Virus record (IMG/VR): IMGVR_UViG_3300046642_000151
Span: 1 to 35,072 of that record
Direction: 5' to 3' (one strand)
Source: a virus
Length of the DNA stretch: 35,072 nucleotides
In this document: piece by piece, positions 8,113 through 17,731 of the stretch
Numbering within the stretch: position 1 is the stretch's first letter
Layout: the number at the start of each line of letters is the position of its first letter
The notes under the pieces: generated by a model
The model's input: only the letters and a program-made list of their open reading frames with translations
Databases searched by the model: none
Told to the model about the DNA's origin: nothing
Position numbers and translations under genes: made by a program

Positions 8113-11100
8113 ATGCCGGACGACTTCGAATCATTCCTGCAAGCCAACGCGCCGCAACCGGCGACACCGGGCGGCGCTCCTGCACTTCCGGCGCCGGTGG
8201 CCGCGCCGGCTCAGGCTACCGATCCGTTCGAATCGTTCCTTGCTGACCAGAAAAGCCAGCAGGACATGGCGATCAAGTCTCAGGCGCAGGGTACTGTCGT
8301 CGCCAACAGCGACCAGAGCGCGGACGCGGCCGGGCGCGCGGCGCAACTGAGCAAGCAGATCGGCGTACCGCAGGCGGCCGTCGAGACGGACATCCCGCGC
8401 TATGAAGCGCAGGCCAAGGCGCAGCAGAACGCCGCGACGGTGGCGGCCAATCCGAAGCTGGCGACGTGGGTCGCGCAGAACCCGGACAGCGCGCGCGTCG
8501 CGCAGGACGACTTCGATGGCATGGCGAACATCGACAAGCTCGTGTCCGATCAGTTGTGGGGCGCGGCCAAGCCGATCGTGAGCCAACTCGGCAAGAGTTT
8601 TGCTGGTGGATTCAATGCGTCCTCGCTCGCGGTCAATCGCGCCATCGGTGCGGGTGCCAGCGGTATCGATGCCGTCGCCGGCACGAACGCATCCGACTGG
8701 TGGTACAAAAACATGGTGCAGCCGGCGCTGCAGAATCGCGCCGCGCTCGCCGCGCCGGCCGATGCGCCGTTCGGCGTGAAGGCGGCCGATGTGACCGGTA
8801 ACCTGCTCAGCATGCTTGCGCAGATCGCGCTGACGGGCGGCGCCGGCACGGCTACGGAAGGTGCGACTGCCGTGCCGACGGCGGCTGAGGCTGTTACTCA
8901 GACTGTCGCGCACGGCGCGCGCTCCATGGCGTTCCCTTCGCTGACATCAGCCGTCAACACCGGGAAGGATGTCTACGACCAGACCGGCGACATGCAGCAG
9001 GCGATCCGCGCGAGCCAGATGTCGTATGCCACGACGACGCTCGGCGGAATTGTGCCTCTCGGCGCAGAGGGCGGATTGGCGACGCGCGCGGCGACGGGCT
9101 TTCTATCCGGCGCCGTTTCGGGGGATCTCTCGCGGCAGGCGATGAACCTCGTCATGCCGCAGCAGCAGGGATTCGACCCGGAACAGACGATCCTGTCGGG
9201 GCTATCCGGCGCCATGCTCTCGGGCGCGATGGGCCGCAACCCGCTGCACGACGGCGTGCAACAGGCGTTCACCGACGGCATCCGAGCGGAGACGGCCGAG
9301 CGCGGCGGATCGGCGATCGAGCAATTGAGCCAGATTGCCGCGGCGTCGAAGCTGCGCCAGAACGATCCCGAGGCGTTCCGCAACTACGTCCAGCAGGTCA
9401 GCGAAGACGGGCCGCTGTCGGATATCTATGTCGACGGCGAGACGTTCGCAAACGCGCTGCATCAGTCCGAAGTCGATCCGAACAACATTCCCGGATTGCA
9501 GGCGCGGCTCGACGAAGCTGTCCAGACAGGCGGCGACGTACAGATCCCGATCGAGGACTACGCGACGCACATCGCGGGCACCGATCTCGACAAGGCCATT
9601 CTCCCGGAACTGAAGTCCGAGGAAGGCGGCATGACGTACGCCGAGGGCCAGCGCTTTTACCAGGACGCGGCCGGCGAGATGGAAGCGCGGGCGAAGGACA
9701 TCGTCGCGCAGCAGGACGAGCAGACCACGCAGCAGGACGACGTTAAGGCAATCGGCGACAAGCTGTTCGAACAGATGCAGGCGACCGGTCGTTTCCCTGA
9801 CGACGTGTCGCGCTCGAGCGTAGCGCCGGTGGCGGAGTTCTACCGGACGATGGCCGAGCGTCTCGGCATGAAGCCGGGTGAACTGTACGATCAGTTCCCG
9901 CTGCGCGTCGCCGGCGAGAGTCTCGCGGGTGAATCGCTCGGGCAAGGTGGTGAGTCGCTCAACAAAGGCGAGCCTGCGCGCGGCGCCTTCAGCCCTGACA
10001 CGAACACGATTGCGCTCCTGAAGGGCGCAGACTTAAGCACTTTTTTGCATGAAAGTGGGCATTTCTTCCTGTCCACGCTGGGCGATCTCGCCGGCCGCGA
10101 AGATGTGCCGCAGCAGATCAAGGACGACATGCAGACCGCCATCCACTGGATGGGCGGCAAGGACATCGCGGATTGGCAGGGGCGAACGCTCGACCAGCAG
10201 CGCGACATGCACGAGAAGTTCGCTCGCGGCTTCGAGACATATTTGATGGAGGGCAAGGCGCCGAGCGCGGAGATGCAGCCGCTATTCGCGCGCTTCCGCT
10301 CGTGGCTCCTGAACGTCTACCGCAGCATTACCGGCTTGAACGCCGAACTGACGCCCGAAGTGCGCGGCGTGTTCGACCGCCTTCTCGCGAGCGACGACGC
10401 CATCAAGCAGGCCGAGCAGCAGCGCGGGTACTTCCCGCTCGACCTGTCGAAGTCCGGCGCGACCGAGAAGCAGCTTTCCGACTATGCCGCGCTGGGCGAG
10501 AAAGCTACGCAAGACGCCGTATCCGACATGCAGGCGCGCAGCCTGCGGGATATGAAGTGGGCGAGCAACGCGAAGAACAAGGCGATCAAGGCGCTACAGA
10601 AAGAGGCGGTTGAGACACGCAAGGCGGTTCAGCGCGAGACGACGCGCGACATCATGAAGCGCCCGATATATCAGGCGTGGCAGTTCCTGACGTTGCGCGG
10701 GCACGAGCCGGGCACACAGGCGTTGCCCGAACCGAAGATCAAGAGCAGCGCCAAAGTCGACCCGGCGCGCGACAGTCTGTTCGAAGCGATCGCCAAATAT
10801 GGCGGCCTGAATCGCGACGAGATCAAGGGCCAATGGGGCGTCGACCATCGGGACATCGGCGACTCGGGAATCTTCGGCAAGCCTATCGTGCGCAAGACGG
10901 GCGGGCTGTCTATCGACCGGATGGCGGAGAAGTTGCACGAGGACCATTACCTCGACGCGCACGATCTGACCGAGTTCGAAGAGAAGTTCGACGCGGAGCG
11001 CAGCGGCCAGAATCAATATTCATGGGAGCACCAGTATGCGAACGGCGAAGAAGCGCCGATTGAGCCGGTCAATCTCGACGAGAAGTATCACGGCAAGCTG

Positions 11101-14100
11101 AGCACGTCCGATCTGAAAAACATGTTCGGCGACGCGCAGGATGCGATCTGGCGCAAGCTTTCCGATCTCGGCATGACCAGCGACAAGACGGGCGTCGACT
11201 CCGACATCCTCGCGGAGACGTTCGGGTTCGGTTCCGGGCGCGAGATGGTTCAGTTGCTCGCGCAGGTCGACACGCCATACAACGCGATCAAGAAGCTGAC
11301 GGATCAGCGTATGCTGCAGCGCCACGGCGAACTGACCGATCCGCAGGCGATCGACGCCGCGGCGAACGAGGCAGTCCACAACGAGGCGCGCGCGCGCTTC
11401 ATGGCGACCGGGCTCAAGATCCTGACGAAGTCGCCTATCCCCGTGCGCGAGCTGACGAAGGCCGCGACCGAAGCGGCCGAGACGGCGATCGCCGGTAAGC
11501 GCGTGCGCGACCTGAACCCGAAGCAGTACGAGGTCGCCGAAGCGAAGGCGAACAAGGAAGCGCTCGAACAGGCGCCGAAGAGCCCCGAGAAAGCCGTCGA
11601 GGCCCAGCGCCAGGCGCTGCTTTCGAACCGGCTGGCGAAGGCCGCGCAGGACGCCGTCGCGCAGGTCAAGAAGATCGTCGACAGTCAGAAGCGCTACGAC
11701 AAGGCGAGCATCCGCGCGAAGATGGACCCGGACATCTTGGAACAGATCGACGCGCTGCGCGAGCGCTTCGACTTCCGCAAGAACCCGCCCGAAGGCCCGA
11801 CGAAGCAGCAGACCCAACTGCAGACGTGGGTCGACTCGCAGAAGGCTTTCGGCTACGCGCCGATGCAGCACCCGGACATGCTCGATCCGACGGTGCGCAT
11901 GCATTACAAGGACATGACCGTCGAGCAGTTGCGCGGCTTCAACGACACGATCCGCTCGATGGAGCAGATCGCGCGCGAGCGAAAGAGCGTGATGGTCGAT
12001 GGGAAGAAGGTCGAACTGAAGGAAGTCGTCGGCGATCTGGTCGGCAAGATGCAGGCTCAAGCTGCGAAATTCACCACTGAGGAACTCGTCGACCGGCCGC
12101 GCGCCGGCGTAGATCCGTTCTTCAAGGTCGCGCTCGATCGCATGTCGTCTTTCCTGCGCGCCGCGTCCGCCGAGTTCAAGCCGCAGCAGTTCAAGGCGAA
12201 TCACTTCGACCAGCACGAGATCCTGGGCCCGTTCACGCGCTCGATCTTCGCGCGGGTGTTCGACGCCAATTACCGGAAGGTTGACATGCTCAAGGGCATG
12301 TCAATGGAGTTCCGCGCGGCGGCCGACAAACTGGGCGTCGACTGGCAGAACAGCCTGCACGAGCTCGTTCCGAACACGCGCCTGCTCGACACCGATTTGA
12401 CGGAAGAGCAGGGCTCACCGGTCTACCGGCGCCTCACGCGCGGCGACATGCTCGGCATCGCGCGGCACGTCGGCAATGAATCGAACTTCGACAAGCTGAC
12501 GAAGGGTATGGGCTGGGAGCCGCGCGACGTGTGGTCGTTCCTCAGCGAGAACATGACGGCGAAGGACTGGGAAGCGACGCAAGCGACGTGGGATGCGTTC
12601 GAAAAGCATTGGCCGGCGATGGTCGACATGAACAAGCGGCTCGGCAACACGGCGCCGGATCGCGTCGAGCCGCGCGCCTTCAAGACGCAGTTCGGCGAGA
12701 TGCGCGGCGGCTATTCCCCGCTCGACTACGATCCGATCCGCTCGAAGCTTGCCGTGCGCAAGTCCGACGCCTCGGCGATCAACCCGAGCGAGGGTCTGTT
12801 CGGGAAGGGATATTTCCGCGCCGACACCACGACGAACGGCTCGCTCAACGCGCGGAAGGCGAACTACTACGACAAGCTCGATCTCGACTATCACTCGCTC
12901 GAACGCCGCCTGCACGACACCGTGCACGATCTGGCGTACCGCGAGGCGCTGCTCGACGTGCATAAGATCCTGAGCGACGCGGATTTCCGTCGACAGTTTC
13001 TGCTCAGCTACGGCCCGGAGCAGTACAAGTCGATGCAGACGTGGGTTGGTGACTTGGCAAACGGCCAGAACTCCGACGCGCAGATGTCACGCCTGGGAGC
13101 GATCATGAACGCGACGCGCCGCATGGTCGTCGCCAATGGCATCGCTCTGCGGATCTCGACGGTGCTCAAGCACGGCGGCAGCGCCGGCATTAAGTCGAGC
13201 GGCTACTTCAGCGGCGGCGGCGGGAAGTATTTCTCGGCGCGCGCGGCGAAGATGGTCACCGACAACAGCGGGCAAATTCAAGGGGCGATGGAGAAATTCC
13301 CTGAGATCCGTGCTCGCCTCATGCAGCAGGATCGGGATTATCGGCAGACTTCCGCGTCCCTCTTCCAACCGGAAAGCCTGCACGCGCGCGCCGAGCGCTT
13401 CGGCCACGCCGCTGTCGCATGGTCGGACATGATGACGGCCGTGCCGACGGCGTGGGGCGCCTACGACCGCGCTATCACCGAAGGCATTCCCGTCAACCGC
13501 GGCGGCACCGGCAAGCCGATGAGCGAGGCGGATGCGGTCGAGTACGCCAATCAGATCGTCCGCGAGGCGCACGGCAGCAACATCGAATCGTCGCGCTCGA
13601 TGATCCTTCAGGACAAGAACGAGGCCGTGAAGATGTTCACGACGCTCTACGGCTTCATGAACAACACGCTCGGCCAGAACATGGATATGGTTTCGAAGTT
13701 CAAGACGGCCGGGTTCAGTAAGCCGGAAGTGCTCGCGCGCTACATGATGGCAATGATCGTCCCGGCGCTGTGGGCCGGCGCGCTCGCGAAGCCCGACAAG
13801 AAAGAAGGCTGGGCGAAGTGGGCAGCGAAGGCGATCACCGGCGAATATGCCGGCATGGTCCCGATGCTGCGCGATGCATGGTCCGCCGTTGAAGGCTACA
13901 GCTCGGCCGGCGTGCCGTCGTACATGTCGGTCCTCGGCACAGTCGCGAAACCCGCGCAGGACATCTACAAGGCAGCGCACGGGAAGGAAGTCAAGGCCCC
14001 GATCAAGGACGTTGGAAACGCGATCGGCCTGATGATCCCCGGTGCAGGACAAGTAGGAACGAGTTTACAATACGCAGCAGACGTGAAAAGCGGTAAGCAG

Positions 14101-14160
14101 CAACCGAAAAACGCTCTCGATGTCGCGCGGGGATTCGCGCTAGGACAAGGAAACCAGTAA
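8113..14160 (+). CDS. giant ejection/polyvalent protein with HExxH zincin-like domain
   Basis: This encodes 2015 aa, directly abutting the previous gene. The N-terminus carries two DDFESFL/DPFESFL motifs (residues 3-9 and about 37-43), separated by a Pro/Ala linker. A helical membrane-like region follows near 150-400. Residues 646-650 are HESGH within TFLHESGHFFL, a zinc metallopeptidase signature, with a candidate third ligand E708 in ARGFETYL. Long helical Lys/Ala/Glu segments follow (about 790-1350), then a conserved C-terminal region. The design fits polyvalent ejection proteins occupying the T7 gp16 slot. Proteolysis could act on phage proteins or host proteins after injection. Confidence 0.75.
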   Translation: MPDDFESFLQANAPQPATPGGAPALPAPVAAPAQATDPFESFLADQKSQQDMAIKSQAQGTVVANSDQSADAAGRAAQLSKQIGVPQAAVETDIPRYEAQAKAQQNAATVAANPKLATWVAQNPDSARVAQDDFDGMANIDKLVSDQLWGAAKPIVSQLGKSFAGGFNASSLAVNRAIGAGASGIDAVAGTNASDWWYKNMVQPALQNRAALAAPADAPFGVKAADVTGNLLSMLAQIALTGGAGTATEGATAVPTAAEAVTQTVAHGARSMAFPSLTSAVNTGKDVYDQTGDMQQAIRASQMSYATTTLGGIVPLGAEGGLATRAATGFLSGAVSGDLSRQAMNLVMPQQQGFDPEQTILSGLSGAMLSGAMGRNPLHDGVQQAFTDGIRAETAERGGSAIEQLSQIAAASKLRQNDPEAFRNYVQQVSEDGPLSDIYVDGETFANALHQSEVDPNNIPGLQARLDEAVQTGGDVQIPIEDYATHIAGTDLDKAILPELKSEEGGMTYAEGQRFYQDAAGEMEARAKDIVAQQDEQTTQQDDVKAIGDKLFEQMQATGRFPDDVSRSSVAPVAEFYRTMAERLGMKPGELYDQFPLRVAGESLAGESLGQGGESLNKGEPARGAFSPDTNTIALLKGADLSTFLHESGHFFLSTLGDLAGREDVPQQIKDDMQTAIHWMGGKDIADWQGRTLDQQRDMHEKFARGFETYLMEGKAPSAEMQPLFARFRSWLLNVYRSITGLNAELTPEVRGVFDRLLASDDAIKQAEQQRGYFPLDLSKSGATEKQLSDYAALGEKATQDAVSDMQARSLRDMKWASNAKNKAIKALQKEAVETRKAVQRETTRDIMKRPIYQAWQFLTLRGHEPGTQALPEPKIKSSAKVDPARDSLFEAIAKYGGLNRDEIKGQWGVDHRDIGDSGIFGKPIVRKTGGLSIDRMAEKLHEDHYLDAHDLTEFEEKFDAERSGQNQYSWEHQYANGEEAPIEPVNLDEKYHGKLSTSDLKNMFGDAQDAIWRKLSDLGMTSDKTGVDSDILAETFGFGSGREMVQLLAQVDTPYNAIKKLTDQRMLQRHGELTDPQAIDAAANEAVHNEARARFMATGLKILTKSPIPVRELTKAATEAAETAIAGKRVRDLNPKQYEVAEAKANKEALEQAPKSPEKAVEAQRQALLSNRLAKAAQDAVAQVKKIVDSQKRYDKASIRAKMDPDILEQIDALRERFDFRKNPPEGPTKQQTQLQTWVDSQKAFGYAPMQHPDMLDPTVRMHYKDMTVEQLRGFNDTIRSMEQIARERKSVMVDGKKVELKEVVGDLVGKMQAQAAKFTTEELVDRPRAGVDPFFKVALDRMSSFLRAASAEFKPQQFKANHFDQHEILGPFTRSIFARVFDANYRKVDMLKGMSMEFRAAADKLGVDWQNSLHELVPNTRLLDTDLTEEQGSPVYRRLTRGDMLGIARHVGNESNFDKLTKGMGWEPRDVWSFLSENMTAKDWEATQATWDAFEKHWPAMVDMNKRLGNTAPDRVEPRAFKTQFGEMRGGYSPLDYDPIRSKLAVRKSDASAINPSEGLFGKGYFRADTTTNGSLNARKANYYDKLDLDYHSLERRLHDTVHDLAYREALLDVHKILSDADFRRQFLLSYGPEQYKSMQTWVGDLANGQNSDAQMSRLGAIMNATRRMVVANGIALRISTVLKHGGSAGIKSSGYFSGGGGKYFSARAAKMVTDNSGQIQGAMEKFPEIRARLMQQDRDYRQTSASLFQPESLHARAERFGHAAVAWSDMMTAVPTAWGAYDRAITEGIPVNRGGTGKPMSEADAVEYANQIVREAHGSNIESSRSMILQDKNEAVKMFTTLYGFMNNTLGQNMDMVSKFKTAGFSKPEVLARYMMAMIVPALWAGALAKPDKKEGWAKWAAKAITGEYAGMVPMLRDAWSAVEGYSSAGVPSYMSVLGTVAKPAQDIYKAAHGKEVKAPIKDVGNAIGLMIPGAGQVGTSLQYAADVKSGKQQPKNALDVARGFALGQGNQ

Positions 14161-14238
14161 GAATTACTTAACAATACTTGCGCTCGCTCGGCTACACCTT
14201 CACACAGCCACCCGCGCAACCGCAAGGCAAACCACTAG

Positions 14239-15177
14239 GTGGCTGCCTTGACGATTTCAACGACCAGCAATACCGTCGTCGCCCAGGGGAATGGGCTGAC
14301 GCTCAGTTTCGATTTCACTTTTCCGGTGCCGCTCCAATCGGAGTTGTTCGTCTATCTGACGAGCCCCGGCGCCGCGCCCGTCCTGCTCGTCCCCGGCCTG
14401 TATTCCGTGACAGGGATCGGGACGGCGAACGGCGGATCGGTCACATACCCCCTTGTCGGAAGCCCGATTCCGACGGGAACCACGCTGACGATTCAGCGCA
14501 AGGTCCCATACGTCCAGCTCACCGATCTGGTGAATCAGTCCGGGTTCTACCCGAACGTGGTCGAGAACGCTCTCGACTACCTGACGATGCAGACGCAGCA
14601 GCTTGCGCAGGCGCTGGCGCTCTCCCTGAATGTTCCGCTTGAATCCGTACTCGCCAACCTGACGCTGCCGACAGCGGCCGCGCGTGCGAACACGCTTGTG
14701 GGGTTCGACGGGAACGGCAACGCGATCGTTCTCCCTGTCACCGCGAGCGTGGGCGCCGGGAACCTGACGAGCGAAGGGCCATTCGTGACTGGCGTCAACT
14801 TCACGCCGAACGTGACGACGACGCTCACGCTCTCGAAGTCGTACGGCTCAGCCGCGAACGTTCAGGTCCACTTCGACGGCACGTATCAGGGCCCGGATCA
14901 GTACTCGATCGTTGGCAACCAGATCATTTTCACGGCGGCGATCCCGCTCGGCGTGAGCAAGGTCTACATCGTCGGCGGCACGACGCTTTCTGTCGGCATC
15001 CCATCGGCCGGTTCTGTCGGTCCACTGCAACTCGCGCCGGCATTCGGCCCGACGGTGAGCCGTCCGACTCCGCAAATCATCGGCCAATTCTGGTTCGACA
15101 CAACGCTCGGGGTTCCGGTATGGAGCTCTCAACTCTCACCTGTCACTTGGGTCAACGCGGCAGGGGTGTCGGTATGA
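14239..15177 (+). CDS. tail fibre/tailspike N-terminal adaptor protein
   Basis: This encodes 312 aa with a GTG start at 14239, the most upstream start giving the conserved N-terminus. The only visible ribosome site is a weak AAGG 11 bases ahead. Residues 1-140 match the head-binding domain found at the start of podoviral fibres and spikes (TFPVPLQSELFVYL, TLTIQRKVPYVQLTDLVNQSGFYPNVVENALDYLTM). The Gly/Thr-rich remainder has repeated FDG and TFTxNVTTTLTLSKS strands. In relatives this domain continues into a receptor-binding enzyme. Here it stops and the next gene overlaps by four bases, so it may act as an anchor for separate tips. Confidence 0.75.
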   Translation: MAALTISTTSNTVVAQGNGLTLSFDFTFPVPLQSELFVYLTSPGAAPVLLVPGLYSVTGIGTANGGSVTYPLVGSPIPTGTTLTIQRKVPYVQLTDLVNQSGFYPNVVENALDYLTMQTQQLAQALALSLNVPLESVLANLTLPTAAARANTLVGFDGNGNAIVLPVTASVGAGNLTSEGPFVTGVNFTPNVTTTLTLSKSYGSAANVQVHFDGTYQGPDQYSIVGNQIIFTAAIPLGVSKVYIVGGTTLSVGIPSAGSVGPLQLAPAFGPTVSRPTPQIIGQFWFDTTLGVPVWSSQLSPVTWVNAAGVSV

Positions 15178-16397
15178 AAAAAATCATCGGGGTAATCGCG
15201 GCGCTCTTCCTCTCGTGCGTCGCACACGCGCAGACGTTTCCGGTCCAGAACCTGAACGTCCTCGGCAACACGACGATGGCGAAGCCGCCCGCAATCGCGG
15301 GCAACTGCCAGAACATCTTGACGTATGGCGGTTCAGGAAATGGCGTAACCGCCAACGATACGGCTCTCACGGCGCTCCTGGCTGCCGAGCCTGCAGGGCA
15401 GAAATGCGCCTACTTCCCGCCCGGCAAATTCGTCTTCGCTTCGCCCGTCTCTTACACGATGGTCAACACGATCGAGTCGGTGTCGATTGTCGGAGCAGGC
15501 GCGGACAAGACGGAACTAACATGGCCGTCTGGCAACGGCATCACGCTCAACTACATCGGCCCGTACAACTCGGCTCACGTCCGGGATATGACGCTTTCGA
15601 CGGGCGCGATCGGCGGCGGCACGGCGTTGAATCTGAACCAGACCGCAGCCTCGATTCCCAACCCGGCGAATACGGCGCTCTCTGATGTGACCGGCGTTAC
15701 CGTCCGGGGCGCCGATGGCTACGTTGCCACTGACTACTGGGGCAATGGCATCGCGGTCAATGGCGTGTCCAACGTCAATTTCATCAGTGATGTTTTTGAC
15801 GGCCCGGCAACTCCCGCTGGGAATGGTCTGCTGGTCCAAGGAACGGCCGCCCTTCCGCCAGTTCAGTTCAACGTGACGGCGTGCGTATTCAATTGGAACT
15901 CGACCGGGATTCAATACGGAAACTACGTCCAGGGCATCAACGTTTCTCAAAGCAACTTCGTCGGGGGCTCATACGGGATAGCCTCTCAATCAAGCCTTAG
16001 CAATCTCGATCAGCTGACGGTGAGCGGCAGTCAATTGAATCAGTTGGTTGCGGATATTTTGGAGAACACGAGTATCCCCAACACGATGATTGTCAGCAAT
16101 GAATTCATCGTCCAAACGAATGCGATCGGTATAAGCCTTCCGCAGGGTGGCATCTATTCAATCATCGGCAACACGATCGGCAAGAACCCTGGCGCGACAA
16201 ACACGAATGGCATCGTCATTGCCAACTCCACCGGCCCAGGAATCGTGTCGGGGAATGTGTTCGTGGGACTCACTACGGGCGTTAATCTTCAATCAACTTC
16301 ATCTGCCGTGAACGTTCAGTCGAACTCATACGCGGCAAACGGAAGCAACGTCGTCAATTCGAGCGGACTTAATAACGTCGGCGGCGGCTCTCAATAA
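15174..16397 (+). CDS. right-handed beta-helix (pectate-lyase-like) tailspike protein with signal-like N-terminus
   Basis: This encodes 407 aa. The ATG at 15174 overlaps the previous stop (ATGA) and was preferred over an in-frame ATG at 15120. Residues 1-20 look like a Sec signal peptide: Lys-Lys, a hydrophobic core, then AHA before Gln. Residues 45-110 show the pectate-lyase-3 style opening (NDTALTALLAAEP, then YFPPGKFVFASPV). Repeated coils with Asn/Gly/Ser turns and Val/Ile strands follow to the end. It probably degrades or binds a host surface polysaccharide. Its base composition is more AT-rich than the structural genes upstream, hinting at exchange. Confidence 0.7.
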   Translation: MKKIIGVIAALFLSCVAHAQTFPVQNLNVLGNTTMAKPPAIAGNCQNILTYGGSGNGVTANDTALTALLAAEPAGQKCAYFPPGKFVFASPVSYTMVNTIESVSIVGAGADKTELTWPSGNGITLNYIGPYNSAHVRDMTLSTGAIGGGTALNLNQTAASIPNPANTALSDVTGVTVRGADGYVATDYWGNGIAVNGVSNVNFISDVFDGPATPAGNGLLVQGTAALPPVQFNVTACVFNWNSTGIQYGNYVQGINVSQSNFVGGSYGIASQSSLSNLDQLTVSGSQLNQLVADILENTSIPNTMIVSNEFIVQTNAIGISLPQGGIYSIIGNTIGKNPGATNTNGIVIANSTGPGIVSGNVFVGLTTGVNLQSTSSAVNVQSNSYAANGSNVVNSSGLNNVGGGSQ

Positions 16398-16419
16398 AAC
16401 ACGATACGGGGAATCAAAC

Positions 16420-16704
16420 ATGTCATGGGATAGCGGCGGGGCAATCATTCTTTCGACCATCATCGGCGTCGTTCTTGTATGGATCGGCGCCTTGGTGAGC
16501 AAGCATTTCGGCAATAACGAAGAGACGGCAGATCATGCGCACGCACGTATCGCCACGCTCGCGGAAAAGATATCGGAAGTCGCGATGGATCTGCTCAAGC
16601 ATCAGCGCTATGTGGCGGAGAACTACGTTCCCAAGCAGGCATTCGAGCGCATTGAATCGAAGCTTGACCGGCTTATCGAGCGGCAGGGGAGCAACCATGA
16701 ATGA
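16420..16704 (+). CDS. membrane-anchored coiled-coil protein, lysis cassette candidate
   Basis: This encodes 94 aa with GGGGAA about nine bases before the ATG. Residues 8-29 form a single hydrophobic segment (IILSTIIGVVLVWIGALVSKHF). Residues 35-94 form a charged helix with heptad-like spacing (IATLAEKISEVAMDLLKH, RIESKLDRLIERQG). An N-terminal membrane anchor with a soluble coiled coil is the layout of an inner-membrane spanin or a holin regulator. The gene lies four bases short of its overlapping neighbour and close to the endolysin. Which lysis role it has cannot be decided from sequence. Confidence 0.6.
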   Translation: MSWDSGGAIILSTIIGVVLVWIGALVSKHFGNNEETADHAHARIATLAEKISEVAMDLLKHQRYVAENYVPKQAFERIESKLDRLIERQGSNHE

Positions 16705-16996
16705 CGGCAAGTTCGCTCAACTCTACGCCAAGGCGCGCGGCTCTAAAGCGTTCCTCGTTGGCCTCTGCGCCTTCGTGTTCGTGTGGCTGGCGACATCCGT
16801 CATCACGGGATTCGACCATGACCACGGGCTCATCAACTTGATCCTGTCGCTCGAAGCGTCGATCAGTCTCGCGTTCTTCGCGCTGGTGGGTGAGAAGCAG
16901 TATCAGGCAACGATGGCGCTGCTCGCCGAGGTGCGCGCGCTACTCGATGCGATCAAGGATGAGGAAGACGAGATTCTCAAGGAGGTTGTGCAATGA
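16697..16996 (+). CDS. two-TM membrane protein, holin candidate
   Basis: This encodes 99 aa, and its ATG overlaps the end of the upstream gene by 8 bases. Two hydrophobic segments are visible (about residues 18-38 and 45-65), joined by a short His/Asp loop (GFDHDHG). They are followed by a charged C-terminal helix ending DEEDEILKEVVQ. The overall look resembles the small low-affinity iron permease-like membrane family, also found in phages next to lysis genes. The following gene is the endolysin, overlapping by four bases, so a holin or antiholin role is plausible. Confidence 0.6.
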   Translation: MNDGKFAQLYAKARGSKAFLVGLCAFVFVWLATSVITGFDHDHGLINLILSLEASISLAFFALVGEKQYQATMALLAEVRALLDAIKDEEDEILKEVVQ

Positions 16997-17499
16997 CCAG
17001 CTTCGACGACGCGTTCAATGCTGTCATCGGAAACGAGGGCGGCTTCACCGACAACCCGTCGGACCCCGGCAATTGGACAGGCGGCCGCGTCGGCGTCGGC
17101 GCGTGCCGTGGCACGAAGTACGGCATCAGCGCGGCGCAGTATCCCGATCTCGACATCAAGGCGCTGACGCTCGACCAGTGCAAGGCGATCGCCAAGCGCG
17201 ACTACTGGGATGTCTACCACTGCGATGAGTTCGATCCGCGCATCGGCTTTCAGGTGTTCGACTTCGCCTACAACGGCGGCCCCGCGGCGCGCTCGCTTCA
17301 GCAGGCCGCAGGCGTTCACGCGGATGGCGACATCGGCCCGGTCACGGTCGCCGCGGTGAAGGCGGCGGACGCCGACAAGGTGGTCGGCCGCATCAACGCA
17401 TACCGGCTTCTCTACCTCGCGTCCTGCAACAACCTGCCGACGTTCGCCGGTGGCTGGATGCGGCGCATCGCTACCGATCTTCTGAGGGGAATGGAATGA
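16993..17499 (+). CDS. endolysin, GH108 N-acetylmuramidase
   Basis: This encodes 168 aa, with its ATG overlapping the preceding gene's stop (ATGA). Residues 1-90 carry the glycoside hydrolase family 108 pattern: catalytic Glu15 in the motif NEGGFTDNPSDPG, then TKYGIS and the YWD motif. Residues 92-165 (FQVFDFAYNGGPAARSLQQA, DGDIGPVT) are the peptidoglycan-binding-3 half found in this family. Length matches the usual 170-180 aa. There is no signal peptide, so release needs a holin, and holin candidates flank it. It cleaves the MurNAc-GlcNAc bond of the host wall at lysis. Confidence 0.9.
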   Translation: MTSFDDAFNAVIGNEGGFTDNPSDPGNWTGGRVGVGACRGTKYGISAAQYPDLDIKALTLDQCKAIAKRDYWDVYHCDEFDPRIGFQVFDFAYNGGPAARSLQQAAGVHADGDIGPVTVAAVKAADADKVVGRINAYRLLYLASCNNLPTFAGGWMRRIATDLLRGME

Positions 17500-17723
17500 A
17501 CCAGACCTATTTGAACTACATCGCGGGGGCCTGCCTGCTCGGGCTTTGGACGGGGCTCGTCGTCTCGAACCATCCTGATCCGGGTCTGATCGAGGCGATC
17601 AAATACGCGCTCGGCGGGCTCGGCGTATTCCACGGAATCACGAACTTTCAAGCGACGCAACCGACTGTCGCTCCACCGAAGTCCGGCAACTTGCCGACTA
17701 TCCCGCCTTCAATCCCTAAGTGA
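17496..17723 (+). CDS. small membrane protein, holin candidate
   Basis: This encodes 75 aa, and its ATG overlaps the endolysin stop by four bases. A first hydrophobic segment lies at residues 7-23 (LNYIAGACLLGLWTGLV) and a weaker one at about 34-50 (AIKYALGGLGVFHGITNF). A Pro-rich tail follows (APPKSGNLPTIPPSIPK). Size, topology and translational coupling to the muramidase make it a good holin or pinholin candidate. It competes with the two-TM protein at 16697 for that role, and one of the pair could be the antiholin. Confidence 0.6.
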   Translation: MNQTYLNYIAGACLLGLWTGLVVSNHPDPGLIEAIKYALGGLGVFHGITNFQATQPTVAPPKSGNLPTIPPSIPK

Positions 17724-17731
17724 GAACCACC

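Noticed and set aside
11020-12216. 398-codon open frame on the minus strand opposite the giant ejection gene
   Set aside because: It is a codon-position shadow of a GC-rich gene: Arg/Leu/Val-rich translation, no ribosome site, fully inside the plus-strand gene.
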